Positions 43,232-51,844 are shown, numbered from the stretch's first letter. The stretch is DNA of 64,000 nt from Photobacterium lutimaris (GCF_003025555.1 NZ_PYMH01000008.1:124001-188000), one strand, 5' to 3'. Made by a program: numbers and translations. Notes: a model not told the origin generated them from the sequence alone.

Positions 43232-43821
43232 TAGGCATTCTCCTCGTCCTGACCAACCAAAATGGTATTATCATCCAGGAATGTATGCGGTGGCACCACC
43301 AGGTTCAATGGCGCTGGCACCCCAGCAAAGACCCGGCCCGCCATATCAAATTTCGACCCGTGGCACGGGCAGAAAAATCCAGACGAAATACCATTGACCT
43401 GCTCACTGAAGGTATTGGGTAAATAGGTAGGTGAACAGCCAAGGTGGGTACAAATACCTACGGCTAAAAAGATTTCAGGTTTAACTGAACGAAATTCATT
43501 CTGGGCATATCCGGGCTGCTGCGGTTCCGCCGAAGACGGATCACGAAGCTGGCCATCATGGCCACCCAATTCTTTCAAAACAGCATCGCTACGGCGGACC
43601 ACCCAGACCGGTTTACCACGCCACTCGACGCGGACCATCTGGCCTTCTTCCAACTTGCTGATATCAACTTCTACTGGGGCACCCGCGGCTTTTGCTCTCG
43701 CGCTCGGGTTCCATGATTTGATAAAAGGCACGGCTACAGCGGCTGCACCCAAGCCTCCAACAACCGAAGTCGTCGCAGTCAGGAAGCGGCGTCGGCCGTT
43801 ACTTACTGGCGCATTGCTCAT
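43231..43821 (-). CDS. petA: Rieske iron-sulphur subunit of the bc1 complex
   Basis: This 196-residue protein binds the 2Fe-2S cluster through CTHLGC and CPCHGS. The N-terminus has a twin-arginine motif (NGRRRFLTAT) and hydrophobic helix, so it is exported by Tat and stays anchored. The ATG at 43821 (MSNAPVSNG) is preferred to the upstream ATG at 43836 because GGGAGA lies well placed before it and relatives start there. It is the first gene of petABC. Confidence 0.96.
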   Translation of the reverse strand: MSNAPVSNGRRRFLTATTSVVGGLGAAAVAVPFIKSWNPSARAKAAGAPVEVDISKLEEGQMVRVEWRGKPVWVVRRSDAVLKELGGHDGQLRDPSSAEPQQPGYAQNEFRSVKPEIFLAVGICTHLGCSPTYLPNTFSEQVNGISSGFFCPCHGSKFDMAGRVFAGVPAPLNLVVPPHTFLDDNTILVGQDEENA

Positions 43822-43974
43822 CCAACATTCTCCCATGTGCTCCCGCTCTGGATTATTATTATTTCCTTATGCGTCCCTGGAGCTTACGGCTAACTTTCAA
43901 CGGAAAGAAACAACAGCTCCCTTCCAATCAGGAAGGCCTAAATGGTGGTGTAAAGCTGTTGCTTATCACGCCAA

Positions 43975-44003
43975 ATGATAAAGAAAACCCCACTTTTTGA
44001 CAA
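43975..44003 (-). promoter_or_regulatory. petABC promoter
   Basis: On the minus strand TTGTCA (44003-43998), a 17-bp spacer and TATCAT (43980-43975) form a good sigma-70 promoter about 155 bases upstream of petA. Apart from this and the rpsI terminator, the 431-base spacer 43822-44252 shows nothing I recognise. Confidence 0.65.
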
Positions 44004-44188
44004 GACAAAGCTACCTTTTCGCAACAAATGTGAGAGGTATGTTCTTTTTGTTACATTTAATGATGCAAGCGGCTGTTGTATCGCTGATTTAATCTGCACA
44101 AAGGTTCAAGGAAAGGTATGGATATACGGCTAGGCTCGGCGGGATTGTTGCTTAGATGTGATAGAGAGGCAGGTTATACAGGCAATAA

Positions 44189-44216
44189 AAAAGCCCAACC
44201 CGAAGGTTGAGCTTTT
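44189..44216 (-). terminator. Terminator after rplM-rpsI
   Basis: AAAAGC(C)CAACC pairs with GGTTG(A)GCTTTT around a CGAA loop, with one C-A mismatch. U-rich ends lie on the minus strand. It stands 36 bases after the rpsI stop. Confidence 0.85.
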
Positions 44217-44252
44217 GCACACAGTTTCCAGAATAAATTCTGAAGCGTAAAA

Positions 44253-44645
44253 TTAACGCTTAGAGAACTGTGGACGACGACGTGCTTTACGTAGACCAAC
44301 TTTCTTACGCTCAACTTTACGTGCATCACGAGTTACATAACCCGCTGCGCGTAGTGCTGGACGTAGAGTTTCATCGTATTCCATAAGTGCACGAGTGATA
44401 CCGTGACGGATAGCACCAGATTGACCAGTAATACCACCACCTTTAACAGTGATGTATAGGTCTAGTTTCTCAAGCATTTCAACTAGCTCTAGAGGCTGAC
44501 GAACAACCATGCGAGCAGTTTCGCGACCGAAGTATTCTTCGATGCTACGCTTGTTAATTACGATGTTGCCAGTACCCGGTTTAATGAAAACGCGAGCAGC
44601 TGAGCTTTTGCGGCGACCAGTGCCGTAGTATTGATTCTCTGCCAT
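44253..44645 (-). CDS. rpsI: 30S ribosomal protein S9
   Basis: This 130-residue ribosomal protein has a long basic C-terminal tail (RKARRRPQFSKR) that reaches the P-site tRNA. QYYGTGRRKSSAARV and ITGQSGAIRHGITRAL are universal S9 stretches. The ATG at 44645 (MAENQYYG) with a GGGGAAG ribosome site is preferred to one five codons upstream. It is cotranscribed with rplM, 15 bases after it, as in nearly all bacteria. Confidence 0.98.
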   Translation of the reverse strand: MAENQYYGTGRRKSSAARVFIKPGTGNIVINKRSIEEYFGRETARMVVRQPLELVEMLEKLDLYITVKGGGITGQSGAIRHGITRALMEYDETLRPALRAAGYVTRDARKVERKKVGLRKARRRPQFSKR

Positions 44646-44660
44646 TGTCATCTTCCCCAA

Positions 44661-45089
44661 TTAGATGTCTAGAACTTTAGGCTGCTGTGCAGCATGATTG
44701 TGCTCAGTACCTGCGTAAACTTTCAGCTTACGGTACATAGCACGGCCTAGAGGACCTTTAGGAAGCATGCCTTTAACAGCAGTTTCAATAATCATCTCTG
44801 GTTTCTTGTCAAGAAGCTTGTCGAAGCTGATAGACTTCAGACCACCGATGTAACCAGTGTGGTGGTGGTACATCTTGTCAGTGCGCTTAGCACCTGTTAC
44901 TGCAACTTTTTCAGCGTTGATAACTACGATGTAGTCACCAGTGTCAACGTGCGGAGTGTATTCCGGCTTATGCTTACCACGTAGACGAGATGCGATTTCA
45001 GTTGCTAGACGACCAAGAGTTTTACCTTCAGCGTCAACAACATACCAGTCACGTTTTACTGTTTCTGGTTTAGCAACGAAAGTTTTCAT
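44661..45089 (-). CDS. rplM: 50S ribosomal protein L13
   Basis: This 142-residue early-assembly protein of the large subunit matches E. coli L13 in length. KRDWYVVDAEGKTLGRLATE and the GMLPKGPLGRAMYRKLKVY stretch are diagnostic. It leads the rplM-rpsI operon and has a structured leader upstream (45090-45230). In E. coli L13 represses its own mRNA through the leader. Confidence 0.98.
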   Translation of the reverse strand: MKTFVAKPETVKRDWYVVDAEGKTLGRLATEIASRLRGKHKPEYTPHVDTGDYIVVINAEKVAVTGAKRTDKMYHHHTGYIGGLKSISFDKLLDKKPEMIIETAVKGMLPKGPLGRAMYRKLKVYAGTEHNHAAQQPKVLDI

Positions 45090-45230
45090 GCTAATTCTTA
45101 CCCAAAATTAAATAGTTTCACTTTACAGGAGCAGTATGCTCCCTCTGTACAGAGCCCCAGTCATAACCCCTTCGAGTAGTTGGCACTCCCGGCTTTTGCC
45201 GTTACAGGTACGGTGGGTCGCAAGATTATA
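45090..45230 (-). promoter_or_regulatory. rplM promoter and structured leader
   Basis: On the minus strand TATAAT (45230-45225) lies about 135 bases before rplM, with no good -35. The implied leader folds into small hairpins: CGGC-AAAA-GCCG near 45190-45201, CTCT-GTAC-AGAG (45143-45154, a perfect palindrome) and GGAGCA-TAC-TGCTCC (45128-45142). The last two are adjacent. By analogy with E. coli this leader may bind L13 for feedback; that is inference. Confidence 0.6.
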
Positions 45231-45243
45231 GGGAAGGGTGGGG

Positions 45244-45282
45244 AAAAAATCACCTTTTTTTGAAAAAAAAATGTGATTTTTT
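45244..45282. terminator. A/T-rich terminator between zapE and rplM
   Basis: AAAAAATCAC and GTGATTTTTT form a perfect 10-bp stem, with an inner run of T7 facing A9, so the whole element is a long A/T hairpin with U-tracts on both strands. It probably ends zapE transcription just upstream of the rplM promoter. Confidence 0.75.
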
Positions 45283-45298
45283 CACTTGACGCGGTTAC

Positions 45299-45342
45299 GG
45301 CCCAAAACTGAAGGTTATCAACCTCTATTTAGGGCCTTTTTT
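45299..45342 (+). terminator. Orphan plus-strand terminator-like hairpin
   Basis: GGCCC pairs with GGGCC around a stacked inner hairpin AGGTT-ATC-AACCT, followed by TTTTTT on the plus strand. Both neighbouring genes are on the minus strand, so no known plus-strand transcript needs it. It lacks a U-tract in the minus direction. Confidence 0.5.
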
Positions 45343-45372
45343 ACTATGATGACCAACCCGGCCTCCATGACA

Positions 45373-46470
45373 TCATGGAATGTGCGCACTGGCCAAATAG
45401 TCGTGGCTCTGCATTTCGATTAGTCGTGAACAGCAACGCTTGAACTCAAAAGCCAACCTTTCGCCCCGATACAACTGCACCAAGTCCACTTCGGCAGAAA
45501 TAATCAATTTGACGTTACGTTCGTAGAATTCATCAATAAGAGCAATAAAGCGCCGGGCAGTATCGCTATCATCCTCCTGCATCTGAGTCACCCCAGACAT
45601 CAGCACGGTGTGGTAGACCTGCGACAGCTCCATGTAGTCGCTCTGGCTTCGGGCGGTTTGGCACAGGGTGGAAAAATCAAAATGGATCACCCCCTTCCCC
45701 TCATGGCGGATCGGCAGAGCCCGGTTATTCACCTCAATCGTTCCCCCCGTGCGGTGCTCGCCAGCCGCCAACTGCTCGAAATAATGCTGCATGTTGTGTT
45801 CAGCCTGCGCATCGAGTGGGAAATGGTATATTTCGGCCTGCTCCAGCGTGCGTAACCGGTAATCAATACCGGAATCCACATTCACCACTTCGCAATGGCT
45901 ATTGATAAGTTCGATAGCAGGCAGGAAACGGGCCCGCTGCAAGCCATTGCGGTAAAGTTCATCGGGCGGAATATTTGACGTTGCCACCAGCGTGATGCCC
46001 CGGCGGAACAGTGCCTCGAACAAGGTACCGAGGATCATCGCATCGGTAATATCCGAGACAAAGAACTCATCAAAGCAAATAATGTCCGTTTCTGCACAAA
46101 ATCGCTCGGCGACCACTTCAAGCGGATCCACCTGCTGCTCCAGCTGTTTCATTTCATGATGCACCCGGTGCATAAAGCGGTGGAAATGGACCCGTATTTT
46201 ACGCTCTGTTGGTAGGCACTCAAAAAATGTATCAACCAGATAGGTCTTGCCGCGCCCGACTCCCCCCCAGAAATAGAGCCCTTTCACCGGTGCTGTGGAT
46301 TTCGCGGGTCGGCGCATCAGACGATCAACCCAGCTTCTGTCCGCTATTGGCCTTGGCTCCAGAAGCCGGTGATAGAGGTCATCAAGGTGACGAACGGCCA
46401 TGGCCTGGGCCGGGTCGGCAACGAAATCGCTGCATTCAAGATCATGTTGGTATTGTTGTTGTGGGGTCAT
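45373..46470 (-). CDS. zapE: Cell division ATPase ZapE
   Basis: This AFG1-like P-loop ATPase of about 365 residues destabilises FtsZ polymers late in constriction in E. coli. The motifs are GLYFWGGVGRGKTYLVD (Walker A), IICFDEFFVSDITDAM (Walker B) and LVATSNIPPDELY (sensor 1). The frame is open to 46533; the ATG at 46470 (MTPQQQYQHDL) matches family starts, though its ACAAGG lies unusually close. Starts at 46500 or 46533 cannot be excluded. It is divergent from zapG. Confidence 0.93.
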   Translation of the reverse strand: MTPQQQYQHDLECSDFVADPAQAMAVRHLDDLYHRLLEPRPIADRSWVDRLMRRPAKSTAPVKGLYFWGGVGRGKTYLVDTFFECLPTERKIRVHFHRFMHRVHHEMKQLEQQVDPLEVVAERFCAETDIICFDEFFVSDITDAMILGTLFEALFRRGITLVATSNIPPDELYRNGLQRARFLPAIELINSHCEVVNVDSGIDYRLRTLEQAEIYHFPLDAQAEHNMQHYFEQLAAGEHRTGGTIEVNNRALPIRHEGKGVIHFDFSTLCQTARSQSDYMELSQVYHTVLMSGVTQMQEDDSDTARRFIALIDEFYERNVKLIISAEVDLVQLYRGERLAFEFKRCCSRLIEMQSHDYLASAHIP

Positions 46471-46712
46471 CCTTGTCACGCCCAAGCCGTCATTCTCCAT
46501 ATGCGAGATAGTACCATGCTGCTTCATGTACATGTATAGTATCTAGACAAGTTGATGAGTAGGTGAAGTTGGCGAGCTATTCAGCGCCAATTAAATCTTG
46601 ATGTTATACAACAGGGATGATGATCAACGTCCACCGTTCCGTCCCAGCAGGTCCGCCTGCCTCTCGGTGCCGTTATCCCCCTGTCCCTATAAAAGAGCAA
46701 AAGGAGTTTTTC

Positions 46713-47162
46713 ATGGCTTGGATTTATGCGCTGCTGATTTTCATTGCCGGTGCCATTGTCGGTGCCTTTGCCATGCGGCTGAGCAATAAAGGCTTGAAAC
46801 AGCAAAAAGAACTGAAAAAAGAGCTGGATAAATCAAAATACGAACTCGAGCAATTCCGTCAGGAGCTGGTTGACCATTTCGCCCAGAGCTCAGAGCTACT
46901 GGACAACATCGCTAAAGACTACAGCAAGCTCTACGAGCACATGGCGAAAACATCGACCGAGCTGATGCCGAACCTACCGGAGCAAGACAACCCATTTGCC
47001 CGCCGCATCAGCACGCTGGAAGCAGTGAAGGACGCCAAGCAAACTCAGGACAAACAACCTCGCGATTATGCCAACGGTGCAACCGGCCTGCTTAAAGACC
47101 AAAAGCCAGAATCGGTTGCCGACGAACCTAAGCCTGAAACGGAAGAGTCCAAAGCGAGCTAA
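46713..47162 (+). CDS. zapG: Cell-envelope division factor ZapG (YhcB)
   Basis: This 149-residue protein has one N-terminal membrane helix (WIYALLIFIAGAIVGAFAM, residues 2-20), then a coiled coil with many Lys/Glu/Leu heptads (about 25-80) and a disordered acidic tail. YhcB/ZapG links division with peptidoglycan and phospholipid synthesis in E. coli. The frame is open from 46617, but the ATG at 46713 has a textbook AAGGAG ribosome site. Position between zapE and degQ is conserved. Confidence 0.92.
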   Translation: MAWIYALLIFIAGAIVGAFAMRLSNKGLKQQKELKKELDKSKYELEQFRQELVDHFAQSSELLDNIAKDYSKLYEHMAKTSTELMPNLPEQDNPFARRISTLEAVKDAKQTQDKQPRDYANGATGLLKDQKPESVADEPKPETEESKAS

Positions 47163-47187
47163 GAAAATTCTTAGGAACTAAACACCC

Positions 47188-47257
47188 GTTTTCAAGTCTG
47201 AGATAAAGCAGGTATATCAACACACTAGGAAGTGTGCCTGCGCTTGGACTTGAAAAC
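47188..47257 (+). promoter_or_regulatory. Nested stem in the degQ leader
   Basis: Three nested helices share one axis: GTTTTCAAGTC (47188-47198) with its exact complement at 47247-47257 (11 bp); GCAGG (47208-47212) with CCTGC (47237-47241); and CACACT (47221-47226) with AGTGTG (47231-47236) around AGGA. The outer helix ends one base before the GGAG ribosome site (47259-47262) of degQ. It could act on degQ translation or mRNA stability, but no function is shown. Confidence 0.65.
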
Positions 47258-47272
47258 CGGAGTTTAGTCATA

Positions 47273-48640
47273 ATGAAAAAATCATTACTTGTTTTAAGCG
47301 CCCTGACTATTGGCATCAGCTCAGTTATTACCCCAGTGACGGCAACCGCCGCCCTTCCCCAGTCAGTTAACAACCAGCAGGTGCCCAGCCTAGCCCCGAT
47401 GCTAGAGCAAGTCACCCCAGCAGTCGTCAGCATTGCCGTTGAAGGTAAACAAGTATCCAAACAGCGCTTACCCGAAACGTTCCGCTTCTTTTTCGGCCCT
47501 GACTTTCCTGAAGAACAAATCCGCGAACGTCCTTTCCGCGGGCTGGGCTCGGGAGTGATTGTCGACGCCGACAAGGGCTATATTGTCACTAACCACCATG
47601 TGATCGGTGGGGCAGACAAAATCATGGTCCAACTGCATGATGGCCGTGAAGTCACCGCCGAGCTGATCGGCAGCGACGAAATGTCGGATATCGCCCTGCT
47701 CAAGCTGAAAGACGCCAGCGATCTGACCCAAATCAAGCTTGCCGACTCCGACAAGCTGCGCGTCGGTGACTTTGCCGTCGCCATCGGTAACCCGTTCGGC
47801 CTCGGCCAAACCGTCACCTCAGGGATCATCTCAGCCCTTGGCCGCAGCGGCCTGAATATTGAAAACTTCGAAAACTTCATCCAGACCGATGCCGCCATCA
47901 ACAGCGGTAACTCCGGTGGTGCCCTAGTGAACCTCAACGGCGAGCTGGTCGGTATCAATACCGCTATTCTCGGCCCCAATGGTGGCAACGTCGGTATTGG
48001 CTTTGCTATCCCGGTTAACATGGTGAAAAACCTGACTGAGCAGATCCTCGAGTTTGGCGAGGTCAAACGCGGTATCCTCGGCGTACAGGGCGGGGAGCTG
48101 ACCTCCGAGTTGGCCGAAGCCTTTGGCTATGAGACTAACCACGGTGCCTTCATCAACCAGGTGATGCCAGACTCTGCCGCCGAGAAAGCCGGTTTGAAGG
48201 CCGGAGATATTATCGTGTCGGTCAATGGTAAGCAGATCCGTACCTTTGGTGAGCTCCGCGCGAAAATCGCCACCCTGGGCGCAGGCAAAAACGTGACCCT
48301 CGGTATTATCCGTGACGGCAAAAAGCTCGATGTCACCGCCAAGCTGCATGAAGCCTCGGTCAACAAAGTCAAAGCGGACAGCTTGCATCAAGGCCTGGCC
48401 GGCGCGGAATTTGCCAATACCACGTCAAGTGACGGTGCAAAAGGGGTCAAGGTCACCAGCCTGCAGGAGAACTCCGAAGCAGCCCGTTTCGGCCTGCGTG
48501 AAGGGGACATCATTCTTGGCGTCAACCGACAGGCTATCCGTAATTTAGGGGAGCTGAGAAAAGCCCTTGATAAAAAGCCAAGCGTGCTGGCTCTTGAAGT
48601 GAAACGGGATAACAGCATCCTTTATCTGATCATCCGCTAA
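47273..48640 (+). CDS. degQ: Periplasmic serine protease DegQ
   Basis: This 455-residue DegP/HtrA-family protease and chaperone has a signal peptide (MKKSLLVLSALTIGISSVI, cut after about TATAA). The catalytic triad lies in GYIVTNHHVI (His), SDIALLKL (Asp) and NSGNSGGALVN (Ser), and two PDZ domains follow (about 255-345 and 365-455). Vibrionaceae often encode one such protease beside degS. The frame extends upstream to 47234, but the ATG at 47273 begins the signal peptide. Confidence 0.95.
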   Translation: MKKSLLVLSALTIGISSVITPVTATAALPQSVNNQQVPSLAPMLEQVTPAVVSIAVEGKQVSKQRLPETFRFFFGPDFPEEQIRERPFRGLGSGVIVDADKGYIVTNHHVIGGADKIMVQLHDGREVTAELIGSDEMSDIALLKLKDASDLTQIKLADSDKLRVGDFAVAIGNPFGLGQTVTSGIISALGRSGLNIENFENFIQTDAAINSGNSGGALVNLNGELVGINTAILGPNGGNVGIGFAIPVNMVKNLTEQILEFGEVKRGILGVQGGELTSELAEAFGYETNHGAFINQVMPDSAAEKAGLKAGDIIVSVNGKQIRTFGELRAKIATLGAGKNVTLGIIRDGKKLDVTAKLHEASVNKVKADSLHQGLAGAEFANTTSSDGAKGVKVTSLQENSEAARFGLREGDIILGVNRQAIRNLGELRKALDKKPSVLALEVKRDNSILYLIIR

Positions 48641-48650
48641 ATCTGCTCCA

Positions 48651-48677
48651 ACGGCAGCCGGCCAGCCCGGCTGCCGT
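48651..48677 (+). other. GC-rich hairpin after degQ
   Basis: ACGGCAGCCGG and CCGGCTGCCGT form a perfect 11-bp stem with a CCAGC loop, 10 bases after the degQ stop. No U-tract follows (a C/T-rich run does), so it may stabilise the mRNA end instead of acting as an intrinsic terminator. degS lies 150 bases further on. Confidence 0.6.
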
Positions 48678-48828
48678 GCTTCCCTCCCCCCCGTAAATCC
48701 TGCTTAGCCAAGGCTGAGCTTTTGGTAAATTATTCAATAAAATACACAGCCAATATTTGGTATCTTGTCTAAGGTAATGGTACCCTCTTCGGCTATTATC
48801 AGTAGTTTATTCATTCAAGGGAGCGAAC

Positions 48829-49896
48829 ATGCTGGCTTTTTTGGCTCGATCCATTTTGCTTGGTGTCGTCACGGCCATCGCCCTGCTACTGATCTTCCCT
48901 GATCTGCGCACCCAGATGTTCAATACGCCCCAGGTATTGGCCCCGATTGAAGTCAACCAGACCCAAGTTTCCTTTAACTATGCCGTCCGCCGCGCCTCCC
49001 CGGCTGTCGTCAATATCTACAACCGCCGCTACAATGCCGAGGACCGCTTGCAGCTCAGCACCCAAGGTCTGGGTTCCGGCGTGATCATGAGCGACAAAGG
49101 CTACATCGTTACCAATTACCATGTCGTGGCAGAAGCCGATCAGGTGATTGTTGCGCTGCAAGACGGTCGGATCTTTACCGCCCAGCTGATTGGTAAAGAT
49201 CAGCGCACCGACCTAGCGGTATTGAAAATCCAAGCCGAGAACCTCCCGGTGATCCCGACCAGCTCAGACTACCATCCAGCAGTTGGCGATGTCGTACTGG
49301 CCATCGGCAACCCTTATAACCTTGGCCAGACCACCACCTACGGGATCATCTCCGCAACCGGCCGTTCAGGCATGAGCTTCTATGGCCGGCAGGACTTCCT
49401 GCAAACCGATGCCGCGATCAACGAGGGGAACTCCGGAGGAGCCCTCGTCAATACCCGCGGCGAGCTGGTCGGGATCAATACCGCTTCGTTCCAGCAGACA
49501 ACGGATATTGAAACGTACGGGATTTCTTTTGCTATCCCCTATGAGCTCACGCAGAAGATCATGAACAAACTGATTGCCGACGGGCGCGTGATCCGTGGCT
49601 ATATCGGCTTGGAAGCCCGAGACATCAACCCGGTCATGGCAAGGCTTTACGATGCCGAGCAAATCAGCGGGATCATTGTGATGGGAATGGATCCCAACGG
49701 CCCGGCAGCTAAAGCTGGCTTCAAGGTACAGGACATCCTAATAGAGATTGACGGCAAGCGAGTCACTGACCGCCGCAACGTGCTAGATATCGTGACCGAG
49801 CTTCGTCCGGGGACCGATGTCGATATGAAAGTACTGCGCAATGGTGAGCCAACCAACCTAAAAGTCAAAATTGGTGATGACCCAAACGGCTATTGA
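48829..49896 (+). CDS. degS: Inner-membrane stress-sensor protease DegS
   Basis: This 355-residue HtrA-type protease is anchored by an N-terminal helix (ARSILLGVVTAIALLLIF). His, Asp and Ser are in YIVTNYHVVA, RTDLAVLKI and NEGNSGGALVN, and one PDZ domain ends it. It is activated by misfolded porin C-termini and makes the first cut in RseA, releasing sigma-E. It follows degQ and precedes the murA terminator. The start has GGGAGCG seven bases upstream. Confidence 0.96.
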   Translation: MLAFLARSILLGVVTAIALLLIFPDLRTQMFNTPQVLAPIEVNQTQVSFNYAVRRASPAVVNIYNRRYNAEDRLQLSTQGLGSGVIMSDKGYIVTNYHVVAEADQVIVALQDGRIFTAQLIGKDQRTDLAVLKIQAENLPVIPTSSDYHPAVGDVVLAIGNPYNLGQTTTYGIISATGRSGMSFYGRQDFLQTDAAINEGNSGGALVNTRGELVGINTASFQQTTDIETYGISFAIPYELTQKIMNKLIADGRVIRGYIGLEARDINPVMARLYDAEQISGIIVMGMDPNGPAAKAGFKVQDILIEIDGKRVTDRRNVLDIVTELRPGTDVDMKVLRNGEPTNLKVKIGDDPNGY

Positions 49897-49929
49897 GGCA
49901 AGGTTATTGAACCTCAGCACTGGATGCTA

Positions 49930-49968
49930 GCGACAAAAAAACCAGCCGAATGGCTGGTTTTTTGTCGC
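49930..49968. terminator. Bidirectional terminator between degS and murA
   Basis: GCGAC-A7-CCAGCC pairs with GGCTGG-T6-GTCGC around a GAAT loop, about 17 pairs with one bulge. It ends degS from the left and the mla-ibaG-murA operon from the right. Confidence 0.93.
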
Positions 49969-49987
49969 ATTCAAACGGTAATGTATA

Positions 49988-51244
49988 TTACTCGCTGAAA
50001 CGCTCGATGTTCATACCTAGGGCGCTGAACTTGGCTTCGATATGCTCGTAGCCACGGTCGATATGGTAGATACGATCTACAATCGTCTCGCCTTTCGCGA
50101 TACTACCGGCAATCACTAGGCTGGCAGAAGCACGCAAGTCCGTTGCCATTACCTGAGCACCGCTCAGACCATCGGTATCACCGCAGATCACCGTGTTGCC
50201 TTCAATTTCGGCATGAGCTCCCATACGGATCAGCTCAGGGATATGCATGAAACGGTTCTCGAAAATCGTCTCGGTGATGATCCCTGTCCCTTTCGCTATC
50301 AAGTTCAGCAACGAGAACTGCGCCTGCATGTCTGTTGGGAAACCTGGATGCGGAGCCGTACGGATGTTAACGGCTTTTAGCTCACGGTCAGTCATGTCCA
50401 AACTGATCCAGTCATCACCAGTTTCAACTTTGGCACCGGCTTCTTCAAGCTTAGCCAACGCCGCTTCCATCAGTGATGGACGGGCATTGCGACACATGAT
50501 CTTACCGCCAGAGACAGCAGCAGCCACCAAGAATGTACCGGTTTCGATACGGTCAGCGACCACTTCGTGGTAACCGCCACCCAAACGCTCAACACCTTCG
50601 ATAGTGATAGTATCGGTCCCGGCACCAGTAATCTTCGCACCCAGCGTATTAAGGAAGTCAGCCGTATCGACAATTTCCGGCTCACGGGCTGCATTTTCGA
50701 TAACGGTTGTACCTTCAGCCAGTGTCGCCGCAGACATGATAGTCACGGTCGCACCCACGCTGACTTTATCCATCACAATGTGGGCACCTTTCAGGCGGCC
50801 ATCAACGGAGGCTTTCACATAACCTTCTTCCAACGTGATTTGTGCACCCAGCTGCTCAAGACCGTGGATATGCAGATCCACAGGACGAGCACCGATCGCA
50901 CAGCCACCCGGCAGGGATACCTGCCCTTGACCAAAGCGTGCCACTAGCGGGCCCAACGCCCAAATAGATGCACGCATGGTTTTCACCAAGTCATACGGCG
51001 CACAAAACTCATTAACCGGGCCGGCATCCACATGGACTGAACCATTACGGGAGACTTTAGCGCCCAAGCGGCTCAGCAGCTCCATGGTGGTGTCGATATC
51101 ACGTAGCTTTGGTACATTCGCTACTTCTACTGGCTCTTCGGCCAATAGGGCTGCGAACAAAATAGGCAATGCTGCATTCTTAGCACCAGAAATGGAGACT
51201 TCGCCACTCAATGGGCCACCGCCCTGGATTCGAAACTTCTGCAT
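49988..51244 (-). CDS. murA: UDP-N-acetylglucosamine 1-carboxyvinyltransferase MurA
   Basis: This 418-residue enzyme transfers enolpyruvate from PEP to UDP-GlcNAc, the first committed peptidoglycan step. The active-site Cys115 sits in PGGCAIGARP, so the fosfomycin target residue is intact. The second of two tandem ATGs (51244) gives the E. coli-like start MQKFRIQG and a better ribosome-site spacing. It is the last gene of the mlaFEDCB-ibaG-murA operon and follows ibaG by 10 bases. Confidence 0.97.
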   Translation of the reverse strand: MQKFRIQGGGPLSGEVSISGAKNAALPILFAALLAEEPVEVANVPKLRDIDTTMELLSRLGAKVSRNGSVHVDAGPVNEFCAPYDLVKTMRASIWALGPLVARFGQGQVSLPGGCAIGARPVDLHIHGLEQLGAQITLEEGYVKASVDGRLKGAHIVMDKVSVGATVTIMSAATLAEGTTVIENAAREPEIVDTADFLNTLGAKITGAGTDTITIEGVERLGGGYHEVVADRIETGTFLVAAAVSGGKIMCRNARPSLMEAALAKLEEAGAKVETGDDWISLDMTDRELKAVNIRTAPHPGFPTDMQAQFSLLNLIAKGTGIITETIFENRFMHIPELIRMGAHAEIEGNTVICGDTDGLSGAQVMATDLRASASLVIAGSIAKGETIVDRIYHIDRGYEHIEAKFSALGMNIERFSE

Positions 51245-51254
51245 CATTAACCTC

Positions 51255-51512
51255 TTAAGACAGGGACATCAATTTTTTGTCACGAGCCCATTCTTCAGGC
51301 GTGTACGTTTTGATGCTTAACGCATGAATTTCATTCGCTGCGATCTGTCCCATCAGCGGGCTGTAGATAGCCTGCTGTTTTTTAACACGATTCATACCTT
51401 CAAACATGGCGCCAACAGCAATCACTTCGTAGTGGCTGCCGTCGCTCTTGACGATCACTTCGTCAAGCTCCAGAGCATTTTCTAGAATATTCTTAATTTC
51501 AGAGATTTCCAC
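51255..51512 (-). CDS. ibaG: BolA-family protein IbaG
   Basis: This 85-residue BolA-like protein pairs with monothiol glutaredoxins to bind iron-sulphur clusters; the E. coli homologue responds to acid. ALELDEVIVKSDGSHYEVIAVG and the EIHALSIKTYTPEEW end are family hallmarks. It lies between mlaB and murA, the same position as in E. coli. Confidence 0.94.
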   Translation of the reverse strand: MEISEIKNILENALELDEVIVKSDGSHYEVIAVGAMFEGMNRVKKQQAIYSPLMGQIAANEIHALSIKTYTPEEWARDKKLMSLS

Positions 51513-51532
51513 AAGCTATCCTCTTTCGCTGC

Positions 51533-51844
51533 TCATTCAATGCAAGCAGCTAACATTGACTCAACGTGACTCAGACGAAGCAGCGTGACAAGCTGCTCTG
51601 GCACATTTAATATTTTCAGCTCAGACCCATTTTGGCTCAGCTGTTGGTATACGTGTAGCAACATCACCATGCCGGCAGAATCTATCCGACCGACCGCAGC
51701 CAGGTCCAGCTGCACAGTGCTATCCTGCGGCATCCATTCATGGCGTTGCTGCCAAAAAGCTGGAACTGTGTCACGTTCCAATGCCCCTGACAAGCAGTAA
51801 AGACCATTTTCCTGAGCTTGCCACCCAATCTTTTGCTTAGTCAT
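51533..51844 (-). CDS. mlaB: Mla transporter STAS-domain subunit MlaB
   Basis: This cytoplasmic STAS protein of about 103 residues stabilises the MlaFE ABC transporter by binding MlaF. VQLDLAAVGRIDSAGMVMLLHVYQ is the anti-sigma-factor-antagonist core. The ATG at 51844 overlaps the mlaC stop by eight bases. A GTG start at 51859 is also possible. It belongs to the phospholipid-retrieval operon. Confidence 0.92.
   Translation of the reverse strand: MTKQKIGWQAQENGLYCLSGALERDTVPAFWQQRHEWMPQDSTVQLDLAAVGRIDSAGMVMLLHVYQQLSQNGSELKILNVPEQLVTLLRLSHVESMLAACIE

Noticed and set aside
44118..44210. 30-codon plus-strand frame after a good AAGGAAAGG ribosome site in the petA-rpsI spacer
   Set aside because: It ends inside the rpsI terminator hairpin, its product resembles nothing known and there is no promoter evidence.
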